A DNA stretch of 64,000 nt from Puccinia triticina (Eukaryota; Basidiomycota; Pucciniomycetes; Pucciniales; Pucciniaceae). The stretch covers positions 1,984,001 to 2,048,000 of the forward strand of contig NC_070558.1 of NCBI RefSeq assembly GCF_026914185.1, written 5' to 3'. Below, in pieces: positions 55,040 through 64,000 of this stretch (the stretch's first letter is position 1; each line of letters starts with the position of its first letter). Below the pieces are notes generated by a model that was not told the origin of the DNA, ran no database searches, and was given only the letters and a program-made list of their open reading frames with translations. The position numbers and the translations under genes were made by a program.

Positions 55040-57480
55040 GCTTACACGCCGCTGCACTCCCAGGCCTTAGCATCTAAGCTGTATGGAATAATTGTGATCC
55101 TCATGAAGTGATCTCTGGATTTACTATTCAATAATGGTGTTCAAATTTGTAAGATAAGTTCACAAAGCTTTTGAGTGCTGATTTTTTATGTACTGTTTGA
55201 GAATTAACACACTCCTTTAAGTGTTTGGGTGATACATCTTTTTTTTGGCTTGAAGGTTTATGATTTTATTCTAGCCTAAGTCTGCTGATGGAAAGCCTCT
55301 TCCTGAGGATATACATAGATATGGTCTTGCAAGTGTGTCTGGGCACATGCCCAACTCCTTGGCCAAGTGACACTGGGGGTTTGGTATGTTCCCAGGGGGC
55401 TTGATCAGGCAGGATTCATGAGAGGCAGAACTTTGCACACAGCCAAGTCCTGCTTGGTCAGGATCAATTTCTGGGCCAATGGAATATGTGACTTGGAATG
55501 CACACTGCACATGCCAGTGATCAGACTATGGCCCTTGCCTCTGCCTTGAAAGGCAGCAACAACATACCCTTGAGGAGGGGAAATGTTTCTCCTTGATGGC
55601 AGGCACAGCTTTTGGTGGTGTGGCACCCTGCAAACCAAGCCTTTCAATTCAATTTACTTTTCTGACAACTTTGCTTGTCTGAGAGGTTGGAAATATCCTG
55701 AGGGTTAAGTTTGATGAAATTTGGGAAAAATGTAAACAATTACAGAGACAGCTAGCATTCAAGGCTCAAGATTGGGCATTTGAGGTTGTGCATGGATATC
55801 ACTTGATTGCAAATGGTAAAAATCTGTTGGCATCAGTTCAAATCCGGGTCCATCTCTAGAATGAATCATTGTTTGCACAGACTAACAAGACTGCTAGAGT
55901 GTGAGTTTACCATGATTGAAATTGAGTGTCCAACCTTGTCAAAAATCTTGAAAGATGTCAGGCTCGGGTGATGCCAAGAGAAATACTTCTCTTCTAGCTA
56001 CACCGGCGACGGCGTTCAGTAGCGCTCAGAGGAGCGCAAGATACAAAAATAATAATATTATTATTTTTAGATGGTGTTTAACGGAGGGGCCACGAGCGCG
56101 TGGGGTATTTAAGTGCCCTCCGGAGTGCTACAGGGCCTGCTGGGCAGGGGTGCTTAGGTGCCTGTACGTCTGGGGCCTGCGAAGCAGGGGTGTTTGAACT
56201 ATACAGTTCCCAGGAGTATTAGAGATTGCTCCAATAGAGAATAAAAGAAACAAAGGACTCACTCAATGGAGGGAATCCTTAGGAAAAAACAGGGAATCGG
56301 GTCAGGTTTTCAGCGGAGAGCTAGCGGGCAAACAAGTCTTGAGTAGACGGGGTCGAGGCTGGCATTGCGATGAAGTGGTTGACAATTCTGGGAGGCCTTC
56401 ACTCGCTCGAAGGCCCACCTTTTATATTGTTCTCTGTCTCCTAGGAGTCGAAGAGTCTGCGACGAACTTCTTCGCTAGTCCCCAAGTCCCTCAGCCTATC
56501 GGCCGGGGCTACGCTGATGATCTCGTCTGGTTCTGCACACGAGATCAGAGCATAGTTCTATTTCTTTTTATTGGTAAGGCACGGTTGTTAGTCAGGGGCC
56601 AAGGCTAGATTCTCCGGATCATGTTGGCCCTTGACTTGGGTGCAGCCTCATCGCTATCTTCAGGGTAGTTCTTGGGCTTTTTTATTCACAGGATGGATCA
56701 AATGTTGCACACGTTTTCTGGGATACTTGTGATCTATTGATCACGAGTCCATTATAGGAGTCTCAAAATAGCCTTATCGGTCTTAATGTGTCTGCAATAA
56801 CAATCGTGTGTGCTCACCATTTTCGTGAGTCCACACCGATCCTTGGTCACGCTTATAGGCTTGGTTCCCCAAGGTCATAACCCAGAGGGTTCTTTAAACT
56901 ATTTGGCTCTAGATCTCCTGGTATTTACCAGGGATCTAGGGCAAAGATTAGTTATCCATTTCTTCTTGCAAAGTCGCGGAGCATGGTATCTTCCAAGCTT
57001 CCTGACCTCAATTCTAAGTACTAGATCAAGCACGCGCGCAGTTTATTATTAGAACCACGCGTGCACAATCTTGGTCATGTTTAGGGCTACCTCGTGATCT
57101 AGCCCATTATTTTCTGTAAAGTACACTAAAGTACACACCTTTTGGGGGGCTAGAGATAGATAGTTTGGTCTCTATTTTTCATTTCTAAGGCGCGGCGCTC
57201 TCGCGCCGGTGCTTATATGTAATATTACATTTTAAGACAATATTTATTTTTGTTTTATCTTTTACTTATGCGGAGCTGTTGCGCTGCAATTTATTTTCAA
57301 ATTATTTTAACATAAAAAGTTAGCTGGGCTCTACTTAATGTAGTAGCCCTGCTGACAAAAGATGAAGATTGTGTTGAGAGGTTTGTTGATCTGATGTTTA
57401 GATTTGTTGGTCAGATATTGGAGGAATTTACAGAGAAATTAGCGACTTGGCAATCTGAGATGGGTGGGTGTTATACCACA
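55040..57480. other. Long stretch without a supported gene
   Basis: Minus-strand frames at 55271-55647 (including VCRVPHHQKLCLPSRRNISP) are not recognised and overlap each other. A perfect 24-bp A/T palindrome lies at 56045-56068 (five A, then TAATAAT and its mirror). Nothing else is supported. Confidence 0.4.
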
Positions 57481-57489
57481 TTTGTGGAG

Positions 57490-57615
57490 AAGTTGAGCCC
57501 CTCTCAATGACCGGCACAGATGAGAGGAGGTCTTGATGACTGGTGGTCTGTACCTGTAATTGAGGTTCATCAAGGTTACTCCCCTCAATGACCAATACAG
57601 ACCAGTCATTGAGGA
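57490..57615 (+). repeat. ACCGGT-type satellite fragment
   Basis: Contains CCCCTCTCAATGACCGG and CCCCTCAATGACCAAT with CAGACCAGTCATTGAGG, the same words as the array near 61.3 kb. Confidence 0.65.
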
Positions 57616-57669
57616 GAGGTGTAACTACACACCAGCATAAAATACTTTTGAGGCAGCTCTACTGCTAAT

Positions 57670-57824
57670 TGCCTCCGCAACATATAATATTGCCTCCGCC
57701 ACAGTTGATAGCGCCTCCGCAAGAGTTGATAGTGCCTCTGCCACAGTTAATAGTGCCTCTGCCACAGTTAATAGTGCCTCTGCCACAGTTAATAGTGCCT
57801 CTGCCACAGTTAATAGTGCCTCAT
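57670..57824 (+). repeat. 21-bp minisatellite, array 1
   Basis: About seven units of TAGTGCCTCTGCCACAGTTA plus A. Long frames (PQLIVPL repeats) are repeat shadows. Confidence 0.9.
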
Positions 57825-58759
57825 CCTCTGAAAGGCACATGGCGAACTTCTTGGCAGTGGTAAACCCCAGTAAAGGGTTGTGCTACTGTGGGTCTAATTT
57901 GGTGGATTTCCTACTAAGGAAATTTGCCAAATCCTTTGCCACAGTGCCCCAAAGTGCACCAAAATTTTGGATCATGAAAAAAAATACCCTGTACCCAAAT
58001 GGTTAGCTGCAAGGCAGTAACACACCAGCATAAAATACTGTTGAGGCAGCTCTACTACTAATTGCCTCCGCAACAGATAATATTGCCTCTGCCACAGTTG
58101 ATAGCACCTCTGCAAGAGTTGATAGTGCCTCTGCCACAGTTAATAGTGCCTCTGCCACAGTTAATAGTGTTGCGGGGGATGCAAGATGAAAACCAAAGTT
58201 CATGGCTGACAAGCCAGTGACAATTTGTGATTGAGAGAAATATGGTTTGAATTCACCAGGGAAGAAAATTACAACAGTAATCTTGGGTGGACTAAATACA
58301 AGATTGCTGGAGTTTTGATTGAAGCATACAACCTGATACATATAAGCATATATGTGTCTCAACAAATAGTGCCTCCGCCACAGTTAATAGTGCCTTGGCC
58401 ACAGTTAATAGTGCCTCTGCCACATTTTATAGCGCCTCCGCCACAGTTAATAGTGCCTTTGCCATGGGTGCCTCCGCCACAGTTAATAGTGCCTCTGCCA
58501 CAGTTAATAGTGCCTCCACCACAGTTAATCCCAGCTGCCTCAAAATTATTTTATGCTAGTGTGTTAATGCCTTGCAGCTAAACATTTGGGTACAGAGTAT
58601 TTTATTTCATGATCCAAAACTCTGGTGCACTTTGGGGCACTGTGGCAAAGGCTTTGACGGACTTCCTCAGTAGGAAATCCACCAAATTAGACCCACAGTA
58701 GCAAACCCCTTTCCTGGGGTTTCCCACTGCAGAGAAGTTCACCATGTGCCTTTCAGAGG
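57825..58759. repeat. Large inverted repeat (arms about 230 bp) flanking minisatellite arrays 2 and 3
   Basis: The left arm 57825-58053 is the reverse complement of the right arm 58532-58759. The inner ends match ACACACCAGCATAAAATA. Between them are array 2 (58062-58170) and array 3 (58376-58528) of the same 21-bp unit, split by about 200 bp of unrelated DNA. Confidence 0.8.
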
Positions 58760-59324
58760 CTTTCATGCGCACTGTAAAATGTTTGGGGGCTTTGGGGCAC
58801 TCTAGCTAAGGCTTTGGTGGATTTCTTTAGTAGGAAATCCACCAAATTAGACCCACAGTGGAGGACTTCCCGTCACAATCTGAAGGTCTCCCAAAAGTCA
58901 TCTGGACCCCAAAAAGCTAGATTTCCCTGCAAAAATCTAGACTTTTTGGGTCTAGATTGACATCTGTGAGGGTCCCAGATTGCATGGGAAGTCCTCCAGT
59001 AGCACACCCCTTTCCTGGGGTGTGCCAATGCCGTGAAGCTCATCAAGTGCTATTCAGAGTGCTTTATGGCCGCTGCAAAATTTTGCGGGGCTTTAGGTGC
59101 CCCAGTGCAGAGGTATAAATTTTTCTTTATTTTCTGTCATTTTTTGTGAAATTAAAATTCCGACTCCCATTCTGGATAGCCAAATTAATTTTCCAACTTC
59201 CAGAATCCTTGGGTTGAACTTTGGTCCCAAGGACCTGGGACGAACGTCCTGAGGTGGTCCGCGCGATGTAAACAACTTTTGGGAGTCAATTTATTAATTC
59301 TTGGGAGTCAATTTTTCAACTCCC
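58570..59324 (+). repeat. Dispersed repeat R, copy 2 (carries a MITE)
   Basis: Direct copy of 54037-54648. It is longer because of the insertion at 58860-58997. Confidence 0.85.
58860..58997. mobile_element. 138-bp foldback MITE with 12-bp TIRs
   Basis: The ends are GGAGGACTTCCC and GGGAAGTCCTCC, flanked by AGT on both sides (58857-58859, 58998-59000). Copy 1 of repeat R has the empty site CCCACAGTAGCAC. The interior folds back (CCCAAAAAG..CTAGATTT pairs with AAATCTAG..CTTTTTGGG). The superfamily is unclear; a 3-bp TSD fits CACTA or Harbinger types. Confidence 0.85.
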
Positions 59325-59632
59325 TAAAAGAATGGTTGTCAACCGTGTGATTGGCAATAAAAGAATCTTCTTGGACGGTCTTATTGGCAACAAATGAAAT
59401 GTCTTGTTGTAGAAGGTTGGCCACATCCAATTCAACTTTGCTCTTGTCCGCTTCCTTTATTATTGCCATGTTCTTCTTTTTCCTCTTTTTTGTCTCCCTT
59501 TTTCCAGCAGTTGATCCCACTTTCTTAAATCCACACAATCCTAGACCTCTGGATCTAAGTTTTGGGGTGTTTTTTTTACAAATTTACAACAAAAAATAGC
59601 GCACACAGAAGTCAAATAAAGGCACAAGTTGA
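59325..59632. other. No gene seen
   Basis: Short minus-strand frame near 59308-59538 without recognisable features. Confidence 0.4.
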
Positions 59633-59789
59633 AAATCTGTCAGGTTGTGGTTCTGCTACTCTTAGCTTTATCATACCTGCTGGTGTCACTCATTCATGAC
59701 CTGTCATTTACGGGTCTTCCCCTCAATTAGGGATCTTCATGTGACACCAGTGGATGTTCTTTCACCCACCTGCAGCCATTCATATCCAA

Positions 59790-59861
59790 GCGTCCTTAGT
59801 ACAGTGGTTAGTACACTTGACATGGATATAAGAGACATGGGTTCAACTCCCATAGGACACA
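59790..59861 (+). ncRNA. tRNA-like sequence in the 5' LTR of the TRIM
   Basis: 72 nt fold as a tRNA-like cloverleaf: acceptor GCGTCCT/AGGACAC (one C-A mismatch), D-arm GTAC-loop-GTAC, weak anticodon stem CTTGA/ATAAG, T-arm ATGGG-TTCAACT-CCCAT. Pol III boxes: A TAGTACAGTGG (59797-59807), B GGTTCAACTCC (59840-59850), with TTTT at 59867. The anticodon loop CATGGAT lacks U33, so a working tRNA is unlikely. Confidence 0.7.
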
Positions 59862-59883
59862 TAATATTTTATGGAGTTTCACA

Positions 59884-59914
59884 GGTTATGAGCCCAGCGC
59901 TACCGCGTGATACC
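59884..59914 (+). other. TRIM primer-binding site (half tRNA-iMet)
   Basis: It begins directly after the 5' LTR. GGTTATGAGCCC is the complement of the anticodon stem-loop GGGCTCATAACC of initiator tRNA-Met, and the match continues into AGCGCTACC. Confidence 0.8.
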
Positions 59915-60118
59915 TAGGATATTATGGAGTCTTGGTATGATAAACCCCTTTCATAGCACGGGGGGCTGTCAGGTTGTGGTTCTGCTACTCTTAGCTTTAT
60001 CATACCTGCTGGTGTCACTCATTCATGACCTGTCATTTACGGGTCTTCCCCTCAATTAGGGATCTTCATGTGACACCAGTGGATGTTCTTTCACCCACCT
60101 GCAGCCATTCATATCCAA

Positions 60119-60190
60119 GCGTCCTTAGTACAGTGGTTAGTACACTTGACATGGATATAAGAGACATGGGTTCAACTCCCATAGGACACA
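60119..60190 (+). ncRNA. tRNA-like sequence in the 3' LTR of the TRIM
   Basis: Same as 59790-59861, offset by 329 bp. Confidence 0.7.
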
Positions 60191-60217
60191 TAATATTTTA
60201 TGGAGTTTCACAAAATC

Positions 60218-60803
60218 CCCAAAGACCCAAAGGCCCTATGGATGACCCTCCAGCTGTGCCGTAGCAATGAGCAAAAGTGGGCCAGTTGTTAAAGGTGTCC
60301 AGGGAGGGCCTAACCAAGCAGTTAGGGGGCTCCCAGGCAGGGGCTAGGACAAAACCGGATCACCTGGGGGGACAAATAGCTTTGCCTCCCTCCATTAAAT
60401 ACCCACTCAGCACTTTTGATGCTTGCCAATTCCACCCACCACTTGCTGCAAAAGACTGTAGTGCACATTGCCACCGCCTTGATTGTTACCGTTTGCCACC
60501 GCTACCATCACCGTTGTTCTCACACCCAATCCAGGTGTAACTGAAATCCCTACACACACACCCGCTGTATGTTCTGCCCTGCTGGCCCCATCTCACCTCC
60601 CGCAACTAGGCTGATGCACCCAGCGCTTCCACCATAAAAATAGTCCATAGATACGCGGTCTTTGTGCACAGTTCAACATCTGCCAGAAGCCTCAATCTTT
60701 GGTGTAGACTCTGCCATGCTGTAAGCCCCCTCCTTTGGGGTCTCACAAAGCTGTCACAATTATCATTGTTAGATTACATAATCCACCTGTACTTAGTCTC
60801 AGC
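60218..60803. other. No gene seen
   Basis: Short plus-strand frame 60277-60540 without recognisable features. Confidence 0.4.
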
Positions 60804-61669
60804 CCCCCTCAATGACCGGATGGCGAGGAGATATCAAGGGTGAAAGCGCAGCGCAGCGTTTTTGGTGGCCGCTGCGCTGCGCTGAAAGTAGCGGCCCCGC
60901 CCGCTGCGCTACTGCTTTTTGGGTCTGGCAAGAAGCAGGGACCCGCTACTTTCAGCGGTAGCGCAGCGGAACCATCGCTGCGCTACCGCTTTTTGAGCTG
61001 GCCGCGTAGCGCTCCCCCGCTGCCAGCCAAAAAAGCGCAGCGCAGCTGTTTTGGTGGCCGCTGCGCGGCGCTGAAAGGAGTGGCCCCGCCCGCTGCGCTA
61101 CCGCTTTTTGGGTCGGGAAAAAAGCGGGACCCCGCTATTTTCAGCGGTAGCGCAGCGGGACTGGCGCTGCGCTACCGCTTTTTGGGCTGACCGCGCAGCG
61201 GTTCCCCGCTGCGCTGCGCTAAAAGACCGCTTTTTTGTAGCGCAGCGCAGCGTTTCAGCCTTGGAGATATGAGTCCACTTGGTGACCGGTAAAGACCAGT
61301 CATTGAGAGGAGAATGAGTCCCCTCAATGGCCGGTCTGACTGGTCATCGAGAGTTGCAACTCCCCTCAATGACCGGCACAGAACGGTCACTGGGAGGATA
61401 TCTGAGCTGATCTGAGTACCCTCGATGACCGGTACAGACCGGTCATCAAGAGGTGTGACTCCCCTTGATGACCGGCACAGGCCAGTCATCGGGTGGAGAT
61501 CTCAGTCCCCTCAATGACCAGTGCAGACCGGTCATTGGGAGGATATCCAAATCCCCTCAATGGCCGGTCAGACCGGTCAACTGGCCATCAAGAGGTGTGA
61601 TTTCCCTCAATGGCCAGTCAGACCGCTCATTGAGAGAAGTGAGTCCCCTCAATGACCGGTGCAGACCGG
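60804..61669 (+). repeat. ACCGGT-type satellite, interrupted by a GC-rich foldback at 60840-61257
   Basis: 60804-60835 and 61258-61669 hold near-palindromic units of about 30-45 bp, such as CCCCTCAATGACCGGT followed by CAGACCGGTCATTGAGAGG. Between them is a dense mixture of AGCGCAGCGC and its complement GCTGCGCT in two roughly 190-bp halves. Confidence 0.75.
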
Positions 61670-62813
61670 TGTGAGAACTCCTTTGGGACGGGTGGCAGTT
61701 CTGTGAGGGGGAAATAGCAGTTATAATATTTCAAGTATGTATGAAGCTTTTACAACTGTTACGGGTGGTTTGAAAGACCTGCCCCTCTATAATACTACAC
61801 AAGAGTTATCACAACAAATTTATTTTATTGTTGTGGCAAACTAATGATAGAGATAACTATATGTAGCAGTCTCTAATCAAACCTAGATCAAACTTGAATT
61901 CAGTGGAAATGTTGAGTGGATACGGGGAAATGGAGTTGGTGGTGGAAATCAGTAGGAACGTAAGATATGTTTTATATGGTTTATATGTTTATTGAGTGAG
62001 AGAAGTATGTGCGGAGATATAGAATGTTGAGAGCAAAAAAAAAGACTAATGGCAGATGTGAACTATTCAAAGTGTCTTTGCCCTCCTCCTTAACCTTCAG
62101 TTAAGAGTACAATGGGTTAAGATCACTTTGACTTGTTAAGGGCAAAAGTGGTGATGCTTGCTACTTGACTACTTATATATCTTCTGAGGTATGAAAGATG
62201 TTGATGGGCAACTTGATTGAGATCACACTAGTGGATTTATGTTGATTTTTGCTTGAAGCCTCTGAGTGAGATGTGTGTTCTGATTAGGATTGCCTGAGTG
62301 GCATGCTCCAACTGAGGAGGGAAAACATGCTCCTTATATAGTAAAATGTGAGGGATTTTTGCTGGTGGGGAAGTCAGGTGAGGTATTTATGCTGGTGTGA
62401 CTTCTCCTGTGAGGGATTTTTGCTGCATGGAAGCTTCCATTGAGGTATTTTAGCTAGTGAGCCTTCTGATAAACGTGTGATCCAACATGTGACTGATGAT
62501 GTCATGCGACCATACAGGGGTACATGTGTGCACCTGTATAAACTACACCCTAACTATGTACTTATACCTGATTCTATACTATGTACTACCAAATATAATT
62601 CTATAGTATTTGATTATGTTCTGTCACAAACAGTTTAATCCAAATAACTTTTGATTGAGTGGAGCTAGCCTAGTGGTTCAAGTGAGTGACTAGGGGTTAA
62701 ATGACCTTTAGAATCTAATAATGCAATAATACATCCAAGAATATGCCTCCTTCTCATGTATTCAACCATCACTTTATGTAATTTGATACTTGAAACAGAT
62801 TTGGCACACCACA
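61670..62813 (+). repeat. Solo LTR (1144 bp) of a Ty3-type element related to B
   Basis: It starts TGTGAGAACTCC, ends TTGGCACACCACA, and has TSD CCGG (61666-61669, 62814-62817). It shares ACGGGTGGTTTGAAAGACC and following bases with LTR B. Joining the flanks restores a satellite unit, CAGACCGGTCATTGG. Orientation is inferred from the shared block, which is plus in both although B codes on minus, so it may be read on minus. Confidence 0.88.
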
Positions 62814-62817
62814 CCGG

Positions 62818-63045
62818 TCATTGGGAGGATATCTGAATCCCCTCGATGGCCGGTCAGACTGGCCAACCGGCCATTGAGGGGTGTGAGTTCCCTCAATGGC
62901 CAGTCAGACCGGTCATTGAGAGGAGTGAGTCCCCTCGATGACCGGTGCAGACCGGTCATTGGGAGGATATCTGATTTCCCTATATGGCCAGTCAGACCAG
63001 TCATTGATAGTTGTCAGTCCCCTTGATGGCCGGCATAGACCGGTG
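62818..63045 (+). repeat. ACCGGT-type satellite, right part
   Basis: It continues the array from 61669 with the same words (TCATTGGGAGGATATC, GGCCGGTCAGAC). Confidence 0.8.
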
Positions 63046-63059
63046 TGGTGTGCCGCATG

Positions 63060-63765
63060 GTACACATGTAGACTCAGTTCAAAGCGTGGCGCGCCGGCGC
63101 GCGGCTGGTCGAGGTGCCCTAGGATTCAAGCCTCAAGACTCAAGACTCAGCTCCCGTCAAGATCTTCGCGACGCGGCGCGCGTCGCGCCCTCAAGACGAG
63201 TTCAGGATCACTCTTCCCTTTGTTTGTTCTGCTTGTGCTCTCCGGTTGTTGTTTCTTTTTCATGGATCCTCTGTTTTATTTTCCTTTTTCTCTACTGCGC
63301 GCTTTGGATGGGTTCAGTGGGGAGGGTTTGGTTTGTTCTCTCTTTTTGTTTCATGTTGTTTTGTTTGTCTTTGTGCGCGTGCGGGGCGTGATGACGGGTC
63401 CGCAGTCCGCTGCGCCTCCCTGAGTCTGAGTTCAGCCCCGAACTCAGACGAGGGGCGGCATGGAACCTATCTGATCCCAAGTCAGAAAATCCATCAAATC
63501 TTATCGTAGATCCCGTTTGGCGCACTCCACGCCCGATCCTGAATCTTATTGATCCCACTCGAGCTTCTCTTATCTCCTCTTTTCTCCTCAAACAACAAAA
63601 CCGCCGACGCGCGCTCAACGCGGTCGTAAAATCTTTCCCCAACCTCATCGCTCCCTCGATCCTCAGCACCCTAACCGACCAAACAACCCGGAGGGCACTC
63701 ATCTCGAAAAACACTCTTTCCCTCCAACAACTGCCGCCGGCCTAGCACCGGACGGAGTTCCACAT
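63060..63765 (-). repeat. Dispersed repeat, copy 2 (inverted relative to copy 1)
   Basis: Reverse complement of the family at 294-1062: CCCTCCAACAACTGCCGCC and CGGACGGAGTTCCACA on plus, and the interrupted palindrome CTGAGTTC..GAACTCAG at 63421-63447. Plus-strand frames here are shadows. Confidence 0.65.
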
Positions 63766-63766
63766 T

Positions 63767-63812
63767 TGGTCCCCCGAGCCGGGATCGAACCAGCGACCTC
63801 AAGATTTACAGT
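63767..63812 (-). ncRNA. 3' half of tRNA-Tyr with encoded CCA (fragment)
   Basis: On the minus strand, anticodon arm CGAGA-CTGTAAA-TCTTG (anticodon GTA), AGGTC, T-arm GCTGG-TTCGATC-CCGGC, then TCGGGGG-A-CCA. This matches the 3' half of eukaryotic tRNA-Tyr. The 5' half needed for the acceptor (CCCCCGA) is absent. Nuclear tRNA genes do not encode CCA, so this is a reverse-transcribed tRNA piece, a SINE-like head or an extended primer site. It sits directly before repeat copy 2. Confidence 0.7.
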
Positions 63813-64000
63813 CTCGCCGATTTTACGGTTTTCGAGACGCTTGGCGGTCGAGTTTCTTTTTTTTAGGTTATCTTTCCGGACGGATCCGAGTTTTACCGTC
63901 GGGAATCTTTTATTTCTGTTTTGTGTGTTCAGTAGCGGAGGCAAGGAGAGCTAGAAGTAAGTCCTCTCCATAAGTGCACCTCCGAGGGCTTCTACTACGA
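63813..64000. other. Window end, no gene seen
   Basis: Contains GTCTCG..CGAGAC (63811-63838), part of a hairpin next to the tRNA piece. Nothing else is supported. Confidence 0.3.

Larger units (their letters stand above)
59638..60212 (+). mobile_element. Complete TRIM (575 bp) with tRNA-like LTRs
   Basis: Two 246-bp LTRs (59638-59883 and 59967-60212) start TGTCAGGTTGTGG, end GAGTTTCACA and look identical. A 5-bp TSD AAATC flanks them (59633-59637, 60213-60217). The internal 83 bp starts with GGTTATGAGCCCAGCGC, complementary to the anticodon arm and D side of initiator tRNA-Met. This is the half-tRNA primer site known for some copia-type elements. It ends with the purine tract ACGGGGGGC. There is no coding capacity. 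It must move with enzymes from another element. Confidence 0.9.

Noticed and set aside
57670..58528. CRISPR-like array
   Set aside because: Units are contiguous with no unique spacers, in a eukaryotic context. It is a minisatellite.
59790..59861. A functional tRNA gene
   Set aside because: The anticodon loop lacks U33, the anticodon stem is weak, and it lies inside both LTRs. I call it tRNA-like.
63766..63954. Protein frame reading through the tRNA-Tyr piece
   Set aside because: It is the well-known spurious translation of a tRNA T-arm region.

Overview
The window looks like repeat-rich chromosomal DNA of a basidiomycete fungus, possibly a rust (Pucciniales). The support is short GT..AG introns of about 55-100 nt, fungal Ty3 and Ty1/copia retrotransposons, a Plavaka-type transposase, and a fungal chitin synthase relic. 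The phylum call is fairly firm; the order is a guess from protein style. No ordinary housekeeping gene is intact here.

Layout. 1-2526: the edge of an unidentified gene, a dispersed repeat and noncoding DNA. 2527-13535: Ty3 element A (minus strand, 942-bp LTRs, TSD TCGT). 13536-30441: a Ty1/copia relic (5' part lost) split by Ty3 element B at 14085-27907 (minus strand, 1577-bp LTRs, TSD ACGA). About 30560-31810: a chitin synthase pseudogene. About 32470-47930: a possible giant DNA transposon with inverted, motif-rich ends. It holds a SAM-like gene, an apparently intact seven-exon Plavaka transposase and a decayed multi-exon gene split by LTR element C (39258-45006, plus strand, gag only, TSD ACGG). 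48-52.5 kb: copia-like and Ty3-like gag relics and an array of small hairpins. 54-64 kb: repeats, a 21-bp minisatellite, an ACCGGT satellite, a MITE, a solo LTR, and a complete 575-bp TRIM.

How the parts relate. A, B, C and the solo LTR share TG..CA termini and 4-bp target duplications. A, B and C also share a 19-nt primer-binding-type motif and related Gag proteins, so they look like one Ty3 lineage. A and B each carry, opposite to gag-pol, an intron-containing gene that matches no family I recognise. A uses a canonical -1 slippery heptamer between protease and reverse transcriptase. C has another just before its zinc knuckle. LTR pairs differ at only about 0-0.5% by eye, so the insertions are young.

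Strongest candidates for something new: (1) the TRIM at 59638-60212, whose identical LTRs carry a tRNA-like cassette with pol III A and B boxes and whose primer site matches half of initiator tRNA-Met; (2) the spliced antisense genes in A and B; (3) the hairpin array at 51564-51957; (4) the giant-element hypothesis.
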